From the NCBI GenBank assembly GCA_025055355.1, contig JANWYM010000106.1:1-10196 (forward strand): a DNA stretch of 10,196 bases, read 5' to 3'. Below are positions 1-6,817 of the stretch, piece after piece (within the stretch, counting starts at the first letter, position 1; each line of letters opens with the position of its first letter). A program made the translations under genes and the position numbers. The notes under the pieces were generated by a model. The model saw nothing but the letters and a program-made list of their open reading frames with translations, had not been told where the DNA came from and searched no databases. The DNA comes from Abditibacteriales bacterium. Its GTDB lineage: Bacteria; Armatimonadota; Abditibacteriia; Abditibacteriales; JANWYM01.

Positions 1-405
1 GAGCAGCCGTAGCCCCTGCTCGCTGAGAAAGTCCACAGCCACGCGTGTATCGTCCACGCGGAAGAACAGCACCGCGTTGTCGTTATGCTTTTCCAGCATC
101 GCGTAAGTGTAGCGCACGCTGATTTCGGCGCGGGCGAACGCCATCAGCACCTCCGCTAATCCGCCTGGTCGGTCGGGCACCTCCACCGCGATGACTTCGG
201 TATCGGACATCGTCAGGTTCATGCCGCCGAGCGCTTCCTTCGCCAGATCGGGGTTGTTGACCACCATGTGAACCACGCTGAAATCCGCCGTCCCCGCCAC
301 CGACAGAGCCCGAATGTTGACCCCGGCGTTCGCCAGGCGGTTGGCTATCTCCAGCAGTTGCCACATCTTATTTTCCATCACAATGGAAATCTGTCGAATC
401 GGCAT
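1..405 (-). CDS. Tandem ACT-domain protein (3' end outside window)
   Basis: The 135 visible residues contain two ACT-type ligand-binding folds, at about residues 3-66 and 71-135. Small stand-alone tandem ACT proteins of about 140 residues are known; they are thought to bind amino acids and regulate, and have no catalytic site. The second copy keeps the typical glycine turn (EVPDRPGGLAEVL, residues 75-87). The first has ENKMWQLLEI at the same place, so it lacks the usual Pro-Gly. The ATG at 403-405 is chosen because AAGGAGG (414-420) sits 8 bases upstream; an in-frame ATG at 421-423 lies on the wrong side of that site. No stop is reached before base 1, but the length suggests only a few residues are missing. 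The gene follows the hydrolase gene on the same strand but has its own promoter. Ligand unknown. Confidence 0.85.
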   Translation of the reverse strand, partial: MPIRQISIVMENKMWQLLEIANRLANAGVNIRALSVAGTADFSVVHMVVNNPDLAKEALGGMNLTMSDTEVIAVEVPDRPGGLAEVLMAFARAEISVRYTYAMLEKHNDNAVLFFRVDDTRVAVDFLSEQGLRLL

Positions 406-413
406 CCCTTTGC

Positions 414-420
414 CCTCCTT
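414..420 (-). promoter_or_regulatory. Strong ribosome binding site deciding the ACT gene start
   Basis: AAGGAGG on the minus strand, 8 bases before the ATG at 403-405. It fixes that start over the in-frame ATG at 421-423. Confidence 0.8.
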
Positions 421-434
421 CATAAGATGCCCTT

Positions 435-463
435 GTTATGACCGATTTGGCGGGATTTGTCAA
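435..463 (-). promoter_or_regulatory. Sigma70-type promoter of the ACT-domain gene
   Basis: On the minus strand a perfect -35 box TTGACA (463-458) is followed, after 17 bases, by CATAAC (440-435), which keeps four of six -10 positions. Transcription would start near 428, giving a leader of about 23 bases that contains the strong Shine-Dalgarno sequence at 414-420. The rest of the gap to the hydrolase stop codon (464-488) shows no clear terminator. Confidence 0.6.
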
Positions 464-488
464 GTGAGTTAGGTGGGGTGTCCCGCCG

Positions 489-3293
489 TCAGCGGTTGAC
501 GTTAAAAGTCCCTCTGGCGAAGTAGCGACGATAAGCCGCCTGCACGTAACTCTCCTGCACGCTGCCGTCCGCCCGCACGCGCACGATGCCGCGATTGGAG
601 TAGTAGTGAAAGTGCCAACCGAACTGGTCGAAGACCTTGAAGTAGTCCATCAGCAACGTGATGGTGCAGGGGTTGTCGTAGACGCTTTGCTGGGTCTGCT
701 CAAAGCCGCCGAACTCGCCGAGGTGGATGGGGGCGCGGTGATCTATGCTGAAGCGAAAGGCGGGAATCCACCGCGACAGCAGGCTGCGGATGTCGCTTTG
801 CTCGTTCGGCCAGCGAGGGGGCAGGCGGTATTCGTAGTCGTGGAAACTGTAAACGGTCAACGGGTCACCCGTCGGCTCTAACGTCTCAAACGCACCTTGC
901 GGGAACGGCTGCGCACCCGGCCCCCACGGCGGCATCGCCTCTACGTAAATCAAGTGCGTTTTGTCAACGGCACGAATGGCGTTGGTGATTTTTCGGATGA
1001 GCGCGTTGTAAGCGCGCGGCTCACGCGTCTCTGGCTCGTTGAGCAGGTCGTAAGCAATCGCGTCCGGGGGAAAATCCTTGCATTGTTCTGCGAGTGTACG
1101 GTAGTGCTCCACCACGTCCGGCAGCCATTTCTCGTCGGTGTTGAAGACGTTCTGCAGCCCCCGCTCCCACGCCCAGCGCGCCGTCTTCAGCGCGCGTTCA
1201 CCACTTTGGTTGTGCTGGGGACGGAAGGTATTGGCGCCAGTGCGCTTGATGAGGTCCAGTTCTGTCGCGCTGCCCGGCTCACCGATGTCGGTCGGTCCGA
1301 AGCAATAAGCCGTAAAACCGCCGAAGCGTTTGAGGGGGTCGAGGGGGACGCGATACACGACGTAGTTTTGATTCACGGCAGCCATCTCGTCGCCCCACAC
1401 GCCGCGCGAGCCAAGCGTTTCAACTGGGCTGAGGACGTGCAGACCAGGGTAGTTCCTCATCAGACCGTAGGTAGCCAGCGGCGGCAGCGGCGCGAGGCGC
1501 AGCGGTTGTGTGCCCCACTCGTCTTGCAGCTCCCAGTAATTGTAAACGTCCGCCACCCGAATCGCCCAGCGGTCGTTGGGGTCGCGGACGAACGCTTCGC
1601 TGAACGTCACGGGGTAGTGGAGCAATGCCCGCGACCAGAGACGACAGGGTTGCACGTAACGCTGCACTTCGCTTTCTCGCAGCGGTGTTTGGGTCATCGC
1701 CCGCGCCTGACCCAACAGCCCGCGCCATTCCTTCAACGGACGCAGCAGGAAGAGTTGAACCTCGGGCTGGTCGAAGCGCACCGTCACCGCACTCGTGCCG
1801 CTCGGACCGCTCTTGAAGACAATGGCAGTGGGCGACCGCAGGAAGACCATCTGAATCGGCAGATGCCCGCCCCGCGAGAGGTCACTGACCAGCAGCACCC
1901 AGTTCTCGCTCAGTCGCCCGTGCCGCGCGCGGTCGTAAACTGTCCCATCCGGCGCAGGTTGGAGGTTGACCACTTTCCCGCCGATGACTGCCCACAGTCC
2001 GACCGGTCCAACATGGGGCGGTTGGTTGTAAACGCGCAGCGGCTTCAACTCATCCCAGCCGCGAATGACCAACTCGTTCCCATGCACCGTCACCAGCGCG
2101 GCGGGCGAGAGCGGACTGGCAAAAACACTGACCTGAGAGCCAAACCGAAGCCCCCACTGCGCGATGTCATTCTCCAACAATAGGGTGGTATCGAACCAGC
2201 CGAACTTGTTGTCCAGACATGAGCACAAGGGGTTAAGCACGCGCCCCTTGCGCACCGCTGCGACGATGGCTTCGCTCTGCGCGGCGAGCGACAGGGATTG
2301 CTCGAACTGGTGGGTTAGAAGGGCTTGCTGCATTTGCCGCAGTAGCGGCAGTAGCGCGCTGACCGCCTTCTGGCAATCTTGCGCCGGGGCGTTAAGGGCT
2401 TTCAGACCAACGACGTGATTTTGCAGGTTCGTCGCCTCATCGTTGAGCCGCACGTAGCGCGTCAAGGCTTCAGCGACTTGATGGAGCGCGCCCGGCGGCG
2501 GCGATTGACTTAACGCTTGACGGGCAAGCGACCCCACCCAATTGGGCAATCGTCCCGCGCCCGCCCAGCCGTGCGCTTCCCAGTCTACGACCGCGATGCC
2601 CTTGCTGGCAAGCATCTGTAACCGCCAGCGCGCCTCCTCGTCCCATCGCTGCAATCGCTCTAACGCGAGGCGTTCACAGGCGGCGCGCAACTCGTCATCA
2701 GACACGGTTAGCGGCTCTCCATCAGCAACCCGCACAGCAAACCATTGGGCATCTTCAAATTCAGGTTTCATACACGGCTCGTCCTCCAGCACCGTAAGCG
2801 GCGGGAACTTCTGCGCCTTCCATCGGGGCGGCTCGCTGCCGAATCGGGTGGTCGCCCCGTCGCGATAGAAGATGCCCCCGTCCAACGAGAACCCGTCCGC
2901 CGGTGCGCTAACAAGAAGGACATTTCGACCCGGTTTGAGCAGATGCGTCACCTCGACATCTGTGCGCACCGTTGCGCTCTCCTTCCCTGTCGCTGCAGCA
3001 ACTTGTCGCCCGTTGATAAAGACGTAAAGATATTGCTTCGCCTGCACGCGAAACCCAGCGGCAGCCGTCGGCTTGGACGCCACATCTAACACGGTGCGGT
3101 AAACCACAGGGCAGCGGCGAAACTCGTTCGTGCGCCAGAACAGTGAGCCGGGCGGGAAGTGTGGCTCTGTGCCCCGCCAGTCAACCGCCACCCACGGCGC
3201 GGCGAAAGCGCATCGCATGGTCAACAGAAAGACAACAGAAAGCCATAGGGCGAGGAACCCGACGAAACGCACTTTTGCAAGAGACCTAAGCAT
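489..3293 (-). CDS. Secreted GH5-like glycoside hydrolase, large multidomain
   Basis: Predicted exported enzyme of 934 residues acting on beta-glycans. A signal peptide spans residues 1-31: basic start, hydrophobic core FVGFLALWLSVVFLLT, likely cleavage AFA|APW. Residues about 34-165 resemble the jelly-roll sugar-binding domain of GH2-type enzymes (LYVFINGRQVA, VTHLLKPGRNVLLVSA). Residues about 170-650 are not recognised. The C-terminal 275 residues read as a GH5-type (alpha/beta)8 barrel: TGANTFRP on an early strand, acid/base Glu753 in DLLNEPE, His818 in YSFHDYE, nucleophile Glu860 in HLGEFGG and Trp893 near the last strand. Substrate cannot be read from sequence. The reading frame stays open up to 3404, but the extra 37 codons translate a palindromic repeat, so the start is placed at 3293. 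AGAGGA lies 5 bases upstream of that ATG; the adjacent ATG at 3296 is the alternative. The barrel call is firm; the exact family assignment is moderate. Confidence 0.85.
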   Translation of the reverse strand: MLRSLAKVRFVGFLALWLSVVFLLTMRCAFAAPWVAVDWRGTEPHFPPGSLFWRTNEFRRCPVVYRTVLDVASKPTAAAGFRVQAKQYLYVFINGRQVAAATGKESATVRTDVEVTHLLKPGRNVLLVSAPADGFSLDGGIFYRDGATTRFGSEPPRWKAQKFPPLTVLEDEPCMKPEFEDAQWFAVRVADGEPLTVSDDELRAACERLALERLQRWDEEARWRLQMLASKGIAVVDWEAHGWAGAGRLPNWVGSLARQALSQSPPPGALHQVAEALTRYVRLNDEATNLQNHVVGLKALNAPAQDCQKAVSALLPLLRQMQQALLTHQFEQSLSLAAQSEAIVAAVRKGRVLNPLCSCLDNKFGWFDTTLLLENDIAQWGLRFGSQVSVFASPLSPAALVTVHGNELVIRGWDELKPLRVYNQPPHVGPVGLWAVIGGKVVNLQPAPDGTVYDRARHGRLSENWVLLVSDLSRGGHLPIQMVFLRSPTAIVFKSGPSGTSAVTVRFDQPEVQLFLLRPLKEWRGLLGQARAMTQTPLRESEVQRYVQPCRLWSRALLHYPVTFSEAFVRDPNDRWAIRVADVYNYWELQDEWGTQPLRLAPLPPLATYGLMRNYPGLHVLSPVETLGSRGVWGDEMAAVNQNYVVYRVPLDPLKRFGGFTAYCFGPTDIGEPGSATELDLIKRTGANTFRPQHNQSGERALKTARWAWERGLQNVFNTDEKWLPDVVEHYRTLAEQCKDFPPDAIAYDLLNEPETREPRAYNALIRKITNAIRAVDKTHLIYVEAMPPWGPGAQPFPQGAFETLEPTGDPLTVYSFHDYEYRLPPRWPNEQSDIRSLLSRWIPAFRFSIDHRAPIHLGEFGGFEQTQQSVYDNPCTITLLMDYFKVFDQFGWHFHYYSNRGIVRVRADGSVQESYVQAAYRRYFARGTFNVNR

Positions 3294-3313
3294 CATGGTC
3301 CTCTTGGGAAAAC

Positions 3314-3399
3314 AATCACCCCCCCGGGAGGGCGACGCTCCAGCGGAGCCAACCGTTCGGCTTGGCTCGGCAGGAGCCTCGCCCTCCCGGTTGGTGATT
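3314..3399. repeat. REP-like long palindrome in hydrolase leader
   Basis: The arms 3314-3352 and 3362-3399 are near-perfect inverted repeats. Both read AATCACC, three or four variable bases, CGGGAGGGCGA, then GCTCC-GC-GAGCCAA with three single-base differences between arms, closed by a loop of about nine bases containing CCGTTCGG. RNA from either strand would fold into a hairpin of more than 30 base pairs. In one frame it translates as GEAPAEPS...GSAGASPSR, a peptide I recall at the N-termini of many mis-started proteins from Armatimonadota and Planctomycetota; that recollection was not checked. It ends about 20 bases before the hydrolase start codon, so it would lie in the 5' leader. There is no T tract, so it is not a classical terminator. 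Confidence 0.8.
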
Positions 3400-3446
3400 T
3401 TCATGCGTTGTGGTGTTCCAGAAGGAATGTGAATAACCTCTGTAAC

Positions 3447-3506
3447 CGTTCAGCCCTCCTGCTAAAGCAAGGTCGGTGGGAGAACTGAACGCTTACCCCC
3501 CACCGA
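3447..3506 (-). other. Interlocked inverted repeats, candidate structured RNA
   Basis: CGTTCAG (3447-3453) pairs with CTGAACG (3485-3491), and TCGGTGGG (3473-3480) pairs with CCCACCGA (3499-3506). The two perfect stems interleave in the order A, B, A', B', so they must form a pseudoknot or alternate. Read as minus-strand RNA, the first stem extends through two G.U pairs and CUCC/GGAG to 13 pairs, and its 5' half overlaps the second stem, favouring mutually exclusive folds. It lies about 155-215 bases upstream of the hydrolase start on the coding strand. No known riboswitch consensus was recognised. Confidence 0.4.
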
Positions 3507-3527
3507 ACACATCGGGGAGTGATGTTT

Positions 3528-3629
3528 TCTGCCAATGGATGAAACGCGCTTCCAGACAACGCCTGCCCCTGACCCCTGGTCTGGTGTCCAGGGGACATTC
3601 CCCGTAGCCCATGGTCATCCGTTGGCAGA
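3528..3629. repeat. Short element A with matched inverted ends
   Basis: A 102-bp segment bounded by TCTGCCAATGGATGA (3528-3542) and the inverse of TCTGCCAACGGATGA (3615-3629): 15 bp with one difference. It starts 1 bp past the P5C dehydrogenase stop codon. Inside is a 7-bp hairpin, CCCCTGG (3573-3579) and CCAGGGG (3588-3594), with an 8-base loop. The end motif recurs in element B on the other side of the dehydrogenase gene. No open frame inside is convincing. It could be a tiny non-autonomous mobile element, a pair of protein-binding sites, or an mRNA 3' structure. Confidence 0.5.
3573..3594 (-). terminator. Possible terminator hairpin after P5C dehydrogenase gene
   Basis: Perfect 7-bp GC-rich stem CCCCTGG/CCAGGGG with an 8-base loop, 37 bases beyond the stop codon on the minus strand. 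No U tract follows, so intrinsic termination is uncertain; it may only protect the mRNA 3' end. Confidence 0.25.
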
Positions 3630-3630
3630 T

Positions 3631-5232
3631 TTACGCCTCTGGCGGAATGTCGGGAGTGAAGCCGTGCCGCATGGTGTTCTCCGTGACGCAGCGGGGATCA
3701 GCGAAGCTCAGCAGGTAGAACGGTCCGCCTGCTTTCGTCCCGATGCCGCTCATGCCGAAGCCGCCGAACGGTTGACGGTCCACCATCGCGCCGGTGCAGC
3801 CGCGATTGAGGTAGAGGTTGCCCACACGGAAACGCTTCTTTGCCGCTTCCAGATGGCTCGGACTGCGCGAGAACACACCGCCGGTCAGGGCGAACTCCGT
3901 GGAGACGGCGACCTCCAACGCCTCGTCGAAGTTCTTCGCTTGGTAAATGGCGAGAATCGGACCAAAGAGTTCCTCCTGCATCAGCCGGTGGCGCGGGTCC
4001 TGCACGGCGAACAGGGCGGGCGCGACGAAGAAACCATCGTCCGACGGGGGCGTGCCGATGTAGAGCGGCGTCGCGCCGTCGCCGGGGTTGGCGATGACGC
4101 CGTTGAGCCGCTGGTAAGCCCCCTCATCAATGACGGGTCCGAGTTGGCAGGCGGGGTCGTGCGCGGGCGCGATGTGGAGGCTGCGACACGCTTCAATCAG
4201 CCGCTTGACGAACGGCTCGTGCACCTGCCCGACGGTGATGACCCGCGAACACGCCGAACATTTCTGACCCGCGTAGCCGAACGCGCTTTTCATCACGCCC
4301 GCCACCGCTTCGTCCAGGTCCGCGTCGTCATCAATGATGATGGCGTTCTTCCCGCCCATCTCGCATACGACCTTTTTCACCTGTGCCTGACCGGGCTTGG
4401 TGTTGCCCGCTTTGCGGATGAGCGACAGCCCGACCTCCTTGCTGCCCGTGAAGGCAATCATCGCAATCAGGGGATGCTCCACGATGTAATCGCCGATTTC
4501 GCTGCCAGGGCCGGGGATAAAGTGAACGACATCAGGGGGAAATCCGACCTCAATCATACGCTCGTAAAGTCCGTAGCCAATGGCACTTGACTGTCCAGCG
4601 GGCTTAATGAGCACAGCGTTGCCCGCCACCAAGGCGGCGGTCGCCATGCCTGTCAAAATCGCCAGCGGAAAGTTCCACGGCGCGATGATGGCGGCGACGC
4701 CGCGCCCTTCATACCACAGCGTGTTCCGTTCGCCCCAGACGTTCCCCTGCGGACGCGGCGCGAGTTCTACCAGCGCCCGCCGTGCGTAGTAGCGACAGAA
4801 GTCAATGGCTTCGGTGACGTCGGCGTCGGCTTCGCGCCACGGCTTCCCGACTTCCAGCGTTTGCAGGGCAGCGAGGTCGAAGCGGTCCGCTTGTATGCGG
4901 TCAGCGAGTTTGTCCAGCAGCAAGGCGCGCTCCTCCACCGGCAGGTCGCGCCATTCCCCCCACGCCCGCGCCGCTGCCGCGAGGGCGCGGTCAACGTCCT
5001 CCTGCGTCGCCAGCGTGACGGCAGCGACCTGCCAGTCCTTCTGACTGGGGCAGTAGCGCGGGCGCGTCCTGCCCTCAAAACGCTTCTGCCCCGACACCAC
5101 GACGGGAACTTTCAGAGGCAGCGAACCTTTCAGCTTCTCAAGCGACTCGGCAAAAGCCGCCCGCACCGCCTTGTCCACAAAGTCTGCGTGGGGGCAGTTC
5201 GTAAAAGGTGTGTTCAGAACGTCACACTTCAT
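3631..5232 (-). CDS. rocA: L-glutamate gamma-semialdehyde (P5C) dehydrogenase
   Basis: This 533-residue NAD-dependent aldehyde dehydrogenase oxidises glutamate 5-semialdehyde, the open form of P5C, to glutamate, the second step of proline catabolism in the cytoplasm. Seen: IAPWNFPLAI and the nucleotide-binding FTGSKEVG, general base Glu291 in CEMGGKN, nucleophile Cys325 in GQKCSACS, and the family-typical C-terminal stretch LNRGCTGAMVDRQPFGG followed by KAGGP. The spacing Glu-Cys of 34 residues is normal for the superfamily. Three starts are possible: TTG at 5250, ATG at 5238 and ATG at 5232. None has a clear Shine-Dalgarno sequence. ATG 5232 is chosen because PFTN then falls at residues 9-12, exactly as I recall it in Bacillus subtilis RocA (515 residues). 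It lies 134 bp downstream of the proline dehydrogenase gene, probably on the same transcript. Inverted-repeat elements sit on both sides. Confidence 0.93.
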   Translation of the reverse strand: MKCDVLNTPFTNCPHADFVDKAVRAAFAESLEKLKGSLPLKVPVVVSGQKRFEGRTRPRYCPSQKDWQVAAVTLATQEDVDRALAAAARAWGEWRDLPVEERALLLDKLADRIQADRFDLAALQTLEVGKPWREADADVTEAIDFCRYYARRALVELAPRPQGNVWGERNTLWYEGRGVAAIIAPWNFPLAILTGMATAALVAGNAVLIKPAGQSSAIGYGLYERMIEVGFPPDVVHFIPGPGSEIGDYIVEHPLIAMIAFTGSKEVGLSLIRKAGNTKPGQAQVKKVVCEMGGKNAIIIDDDADLDEAVAGVMKSAFGYAGQKCSACSRVITVGQVHEPFVKRLIEACRSLHIAPAHDPACQLGPVIDEGAYQRLNGVIANPGDGATPLYIGTPPSDDGFFVAPALFAVQDPRHRLMQEELFGPILAIYQAKNFDEALEVAVSTEFALTGGVFSRSPSHLEAAKKRFRVGNLYLNRGCTGAMVDRQPFGGFGMSGIGTKAGGPFYLLSFADPRCVTENTMRHGFTPDIPPEA

Positions 5233-5242
5233 AACCATTGAT

Positions 5243-5380
5243 TCTGTCAACGGATGAAAAGGAAACTGGGCTGGCAGGGACGCACCGCCCCTACTCAGTG
5301 TATCTCAGGGGTTTGCAATCCCCACAGACCTTGCTATGACTCTTGCTCGTTATCCGCTGAGACCTTTCATCCGTTGAAGG
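5243..5380. repeat. Short element B with matched inverted ends
   Basis: TCAACGGATGAAA (5247-5259) is repeated exactly in inverse orientation at 5365-5377, and the match continues as AAGG/AGG with one bulged base. The left end in full, TCTGTCAACGGATGA (5243-5257), matches the right end of element A at 14 of 15 positions. The interior includes GGGG(TTTGCAAT)CCCC at 5308-5323. The right arm overlaps the proline dehydrogenase stop codon and its last three codons; the left arm overlaps the TTG that could start the dehydrogenase. The interior is not obviously alike to that of element A. Confidence 0.5.
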
Positions 5381-6737
5381 AAATTGAGGACTGCGGCGTT
5401 GCCATCAAACTGGCTATGTCCGTTCCCTCATGGTATCTGGAACGGAGAAAGCTGGTGTTCGCCGTGTTCTCCAGCAGCCGCCGCACAAGGTAAGCCATGC
5501 CGAGCAACAGTTCGCCGATGGGCGCATAGACCCGCACCCGTCGCCCCATAGACCGCACCGCCTTGCGCTCTGGCTCCGCCATGCCGTAGAGCATTTGAAC
5601 CTCGTAAGCGAGTGGAGGCACGTTCCTCTCCTCCGCTTGAACGAGAGCATGAACGAGGGAGCGCAGGTTGTGGCTGGCAAAGGCGGGGGAAAGTTCTTCA
5701 AAGTGTTGCAGCAGCATCACGGTCAGCCGCTCGTAGTTAGCATCGGTGTCCGCCTTGCGCGTGAACACGGGGCAGGGATACCCATGCTGCCGGGCGTGAA
5801 CGACTTCGTAATCCCAGTATGCGCCTTTGACCAACCGCACCGTGATGGGCGTGCCGCGCTTCCGCACTAAGTCGAGCAAGCGCTGCATGTCCTCATGCGC
5901 GGTTTTGAGGTAGGCTTGCACGACAATCCCGACGTGCGGATAACTTCGGAGGTCAGGATGCGTGACGATTTCCTCAAAAAGGTCGTAGGTGATGCCGTGC
6001 AGTTCCCACGTCTCCACATCCAGATTGACGAAGACGTTATTTTGCTGGGCAAGCAGGAAAATCGGCAGCACGCGCTCCTTCAAACGAGCGACGCTTCCCT
6101 CCGTATCCACGGAGTCAAGGTGGGCCTCCAGTGCCGACAACTTCAACGAGATGTTGGCGCGGGGAATCGGGCCGAGATGATTGTTGTCAATGACTGCATC
6201 GGCTTGCCAGCGGGGAACCTCCTGCGCGAGACAGCGGATGAGGTCAAGGTAACGCGCCTGATACTGCCTCGCCTCCGCCGCGCTGACGGTGCTTTCGCCC
6301 AGCAGGTCGGTGGTGAAGGCGAATCCCTCTTCGTGCAGCCGCCGCAGCGTCGCCAGGGCTTCCGCCGTATCGCGTCCGACGATGAACGTCTTGGCGATCT
6401 CGGTAACAATCGTCCGAATCGTGGCGACAGCAGGGGCGGCAGTCAACGGGTTCGACGCCATTTTGAACACCGCGCTCGCCCACAGCGGCAGCGCGCGCTT
6501 CTCATGCAGGCGATAATCGCGGACGTGCTGTGACACCTGCTCGTTCGTCGTCAGCATCGGCAGCGCATCCACGAAGTGAAACATGTCCACCTTGAACTCG
6601 TGATCCTCCATCGCCAAATCCAAGATGAGCCGCAGCCAGCGACTTTTGCTGAACAGGCTGGGCTTTTCGCCCTTCATGCGCTCGGTCAGCGCTTCGGCGG
6701 TTTGGAGGATCTTGGCTTGTAGGCTTGACGGAGCCAT
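5367..6737 (-). CDS. putA: Proline dehydrogenase, PutA-type domain
   Basis: This 456-residue FAD enzyme oxidises L-proline to P5C and passes electrons to quinone, at the inner face of the membrane. The barrel motifs are those of PutA rather than of the ~300-residue monofunctional enzymes: LKLSALE with Lys199, NLDVETWE with Asp240, RLVKGAYWDYE, RVRVYAPIG with Tyr404, and AYLVRRLLENTANTSF with Arg419-Arg420. The Lys-Asp (41) and Tyr-Arg (15, 16) spacings equal those of E. coli PutA Lys329, Asp370, Tyr540, Arg555 and Arg556. A helical N-terminal part (about 1-110) includes SRWLRLILDLAMEDHEFKVDMFHFVD, resembling the arm region of PutA. There is no DNA-binding ribbon-helix-helix and no fused aldehyde dehydrogenase. 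ATG 6737 is chosen because GAGGGAG lies 8 bases upstream; the open upstream frame to 6899 is leader. The next gene supplies the second step. Confidence 0.92.
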   Translation of the reverse strand: MAPSSLQAKILQTAEALTERMKGEKPSLFSKSRWLRLILDLAMEDHEFKVDMFHFVDALPMLTTNEQVSQHVRDYRLHEKRALPLWASAVFKMASNPLTAAPAVATIRTIVTEIAKTFIVGRDTAEALATLRRLHEEGFAFTTDLLGESTVSAAEARQYQARYLDLIRCLAQEVPRWQADAVIDNNHLGPIPRANISLKLSALEAHLDSVDTEGSVARLKERVLPIFLLAQQNNVFVNLDVETWELHGITYDLFEEIVTHPDLRSYPHVGIVVQAYLKTAHEDMQRLLDLVRKRGTPITVRLVKGAYWDYEVVHARQHGYPCPVFTRKADTDANYERLTVMLLQHFEELSPAFASHNLRSLVHALVQAEERNVPPLAYEVQMLYGMAEPERKAVRSMGRRVRVYAPIGELLLGMAYLVRRLLENTANTSFLRSRYHEGTDIASLMATPQSSISFNG

Positions 6738-6789
6738 GATGATAACTCCCTCGAAAATCGTCCTCGTGCTCGTCGTCGTCCTCCCTCTC

Positions 6790-6817
6790 GTTATGGGTCG
6801 TTTTTTGAGTTCGACAA
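6790..6817 (-). promoter_or_regulatory. Possible promoter of the proline-degradation genes
   Basis: On the minus strand TTGTCG (6817-6812; four of six -35 positions) and CATAAC (6795-6790; four of six) are 16 bases apart. The same -10 hexamer occurs in the ACT gene promoter. Transcription would begin near 6783, giving a leader of about 46 bases rich in GAGGACGACGACG repeats before the GAGGGAG ribosome site. The 158-bp gap 6738-6895 holds nothing else recognisable. Confidence 0.35.

Larger units (their letters stand above)
3294..3630. other. Structured intergenic region, 337 bp, no gene
   Basis: This gap between the P5C dehydrogenase stop and the hydrolase start holds no credible gene. The only minus-strand open frame inside it (65 codons, 3401-3598) has no family signature and runs across the repeats. 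It contains three separate inverted-repeat structures: 3314-3399, 3447-3506 and 3528-3629, each listed separately. No convincing -35/-10 pair for the hydrolase was found. Confidence 0.6.

Noticed and set aside
83..364. 93-codon minus-strand open frame
   Set aside because: Shifted frame of the ACT-domain gene, which reads through this whole stretch with two recognisable ACT copies.
471..487. Possible hairpin after the hydrolase stop (GGTGGGG...CCCGCC)
   Set aside because: On the transcribed strand the stem has an A-C mismatch and no U tract, so it is not a supportable terminator.
897..2183. 428-codon plus-strand open frame
   Set aside because: Antisense shadow of the hydrolase gene in GC-rich DNA; its translation is rich in Arg, His and Gln with no domain, and the opposite strand has catalytic motifs and a signal peptide.
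3294..3404. N-terminal extension of the hydrolase (37 residues)
   Set aside because: Translates the palindromic repeat and would place the signal peptide internally; AGAGGA supports the start at 3293.
3401..3598. 65-codon minus-strand open frame in the intergenic region
   Set aside because: Crosses element A and the interlocked repeats, has no recognisable family, and its composition looks non-coding.
3535..4590. 351-codon plus-strand open frame
   Set aside because: Antisense to the P5C dehydrogenase, whose motifs are unambiguous; no domain or ribosome site.
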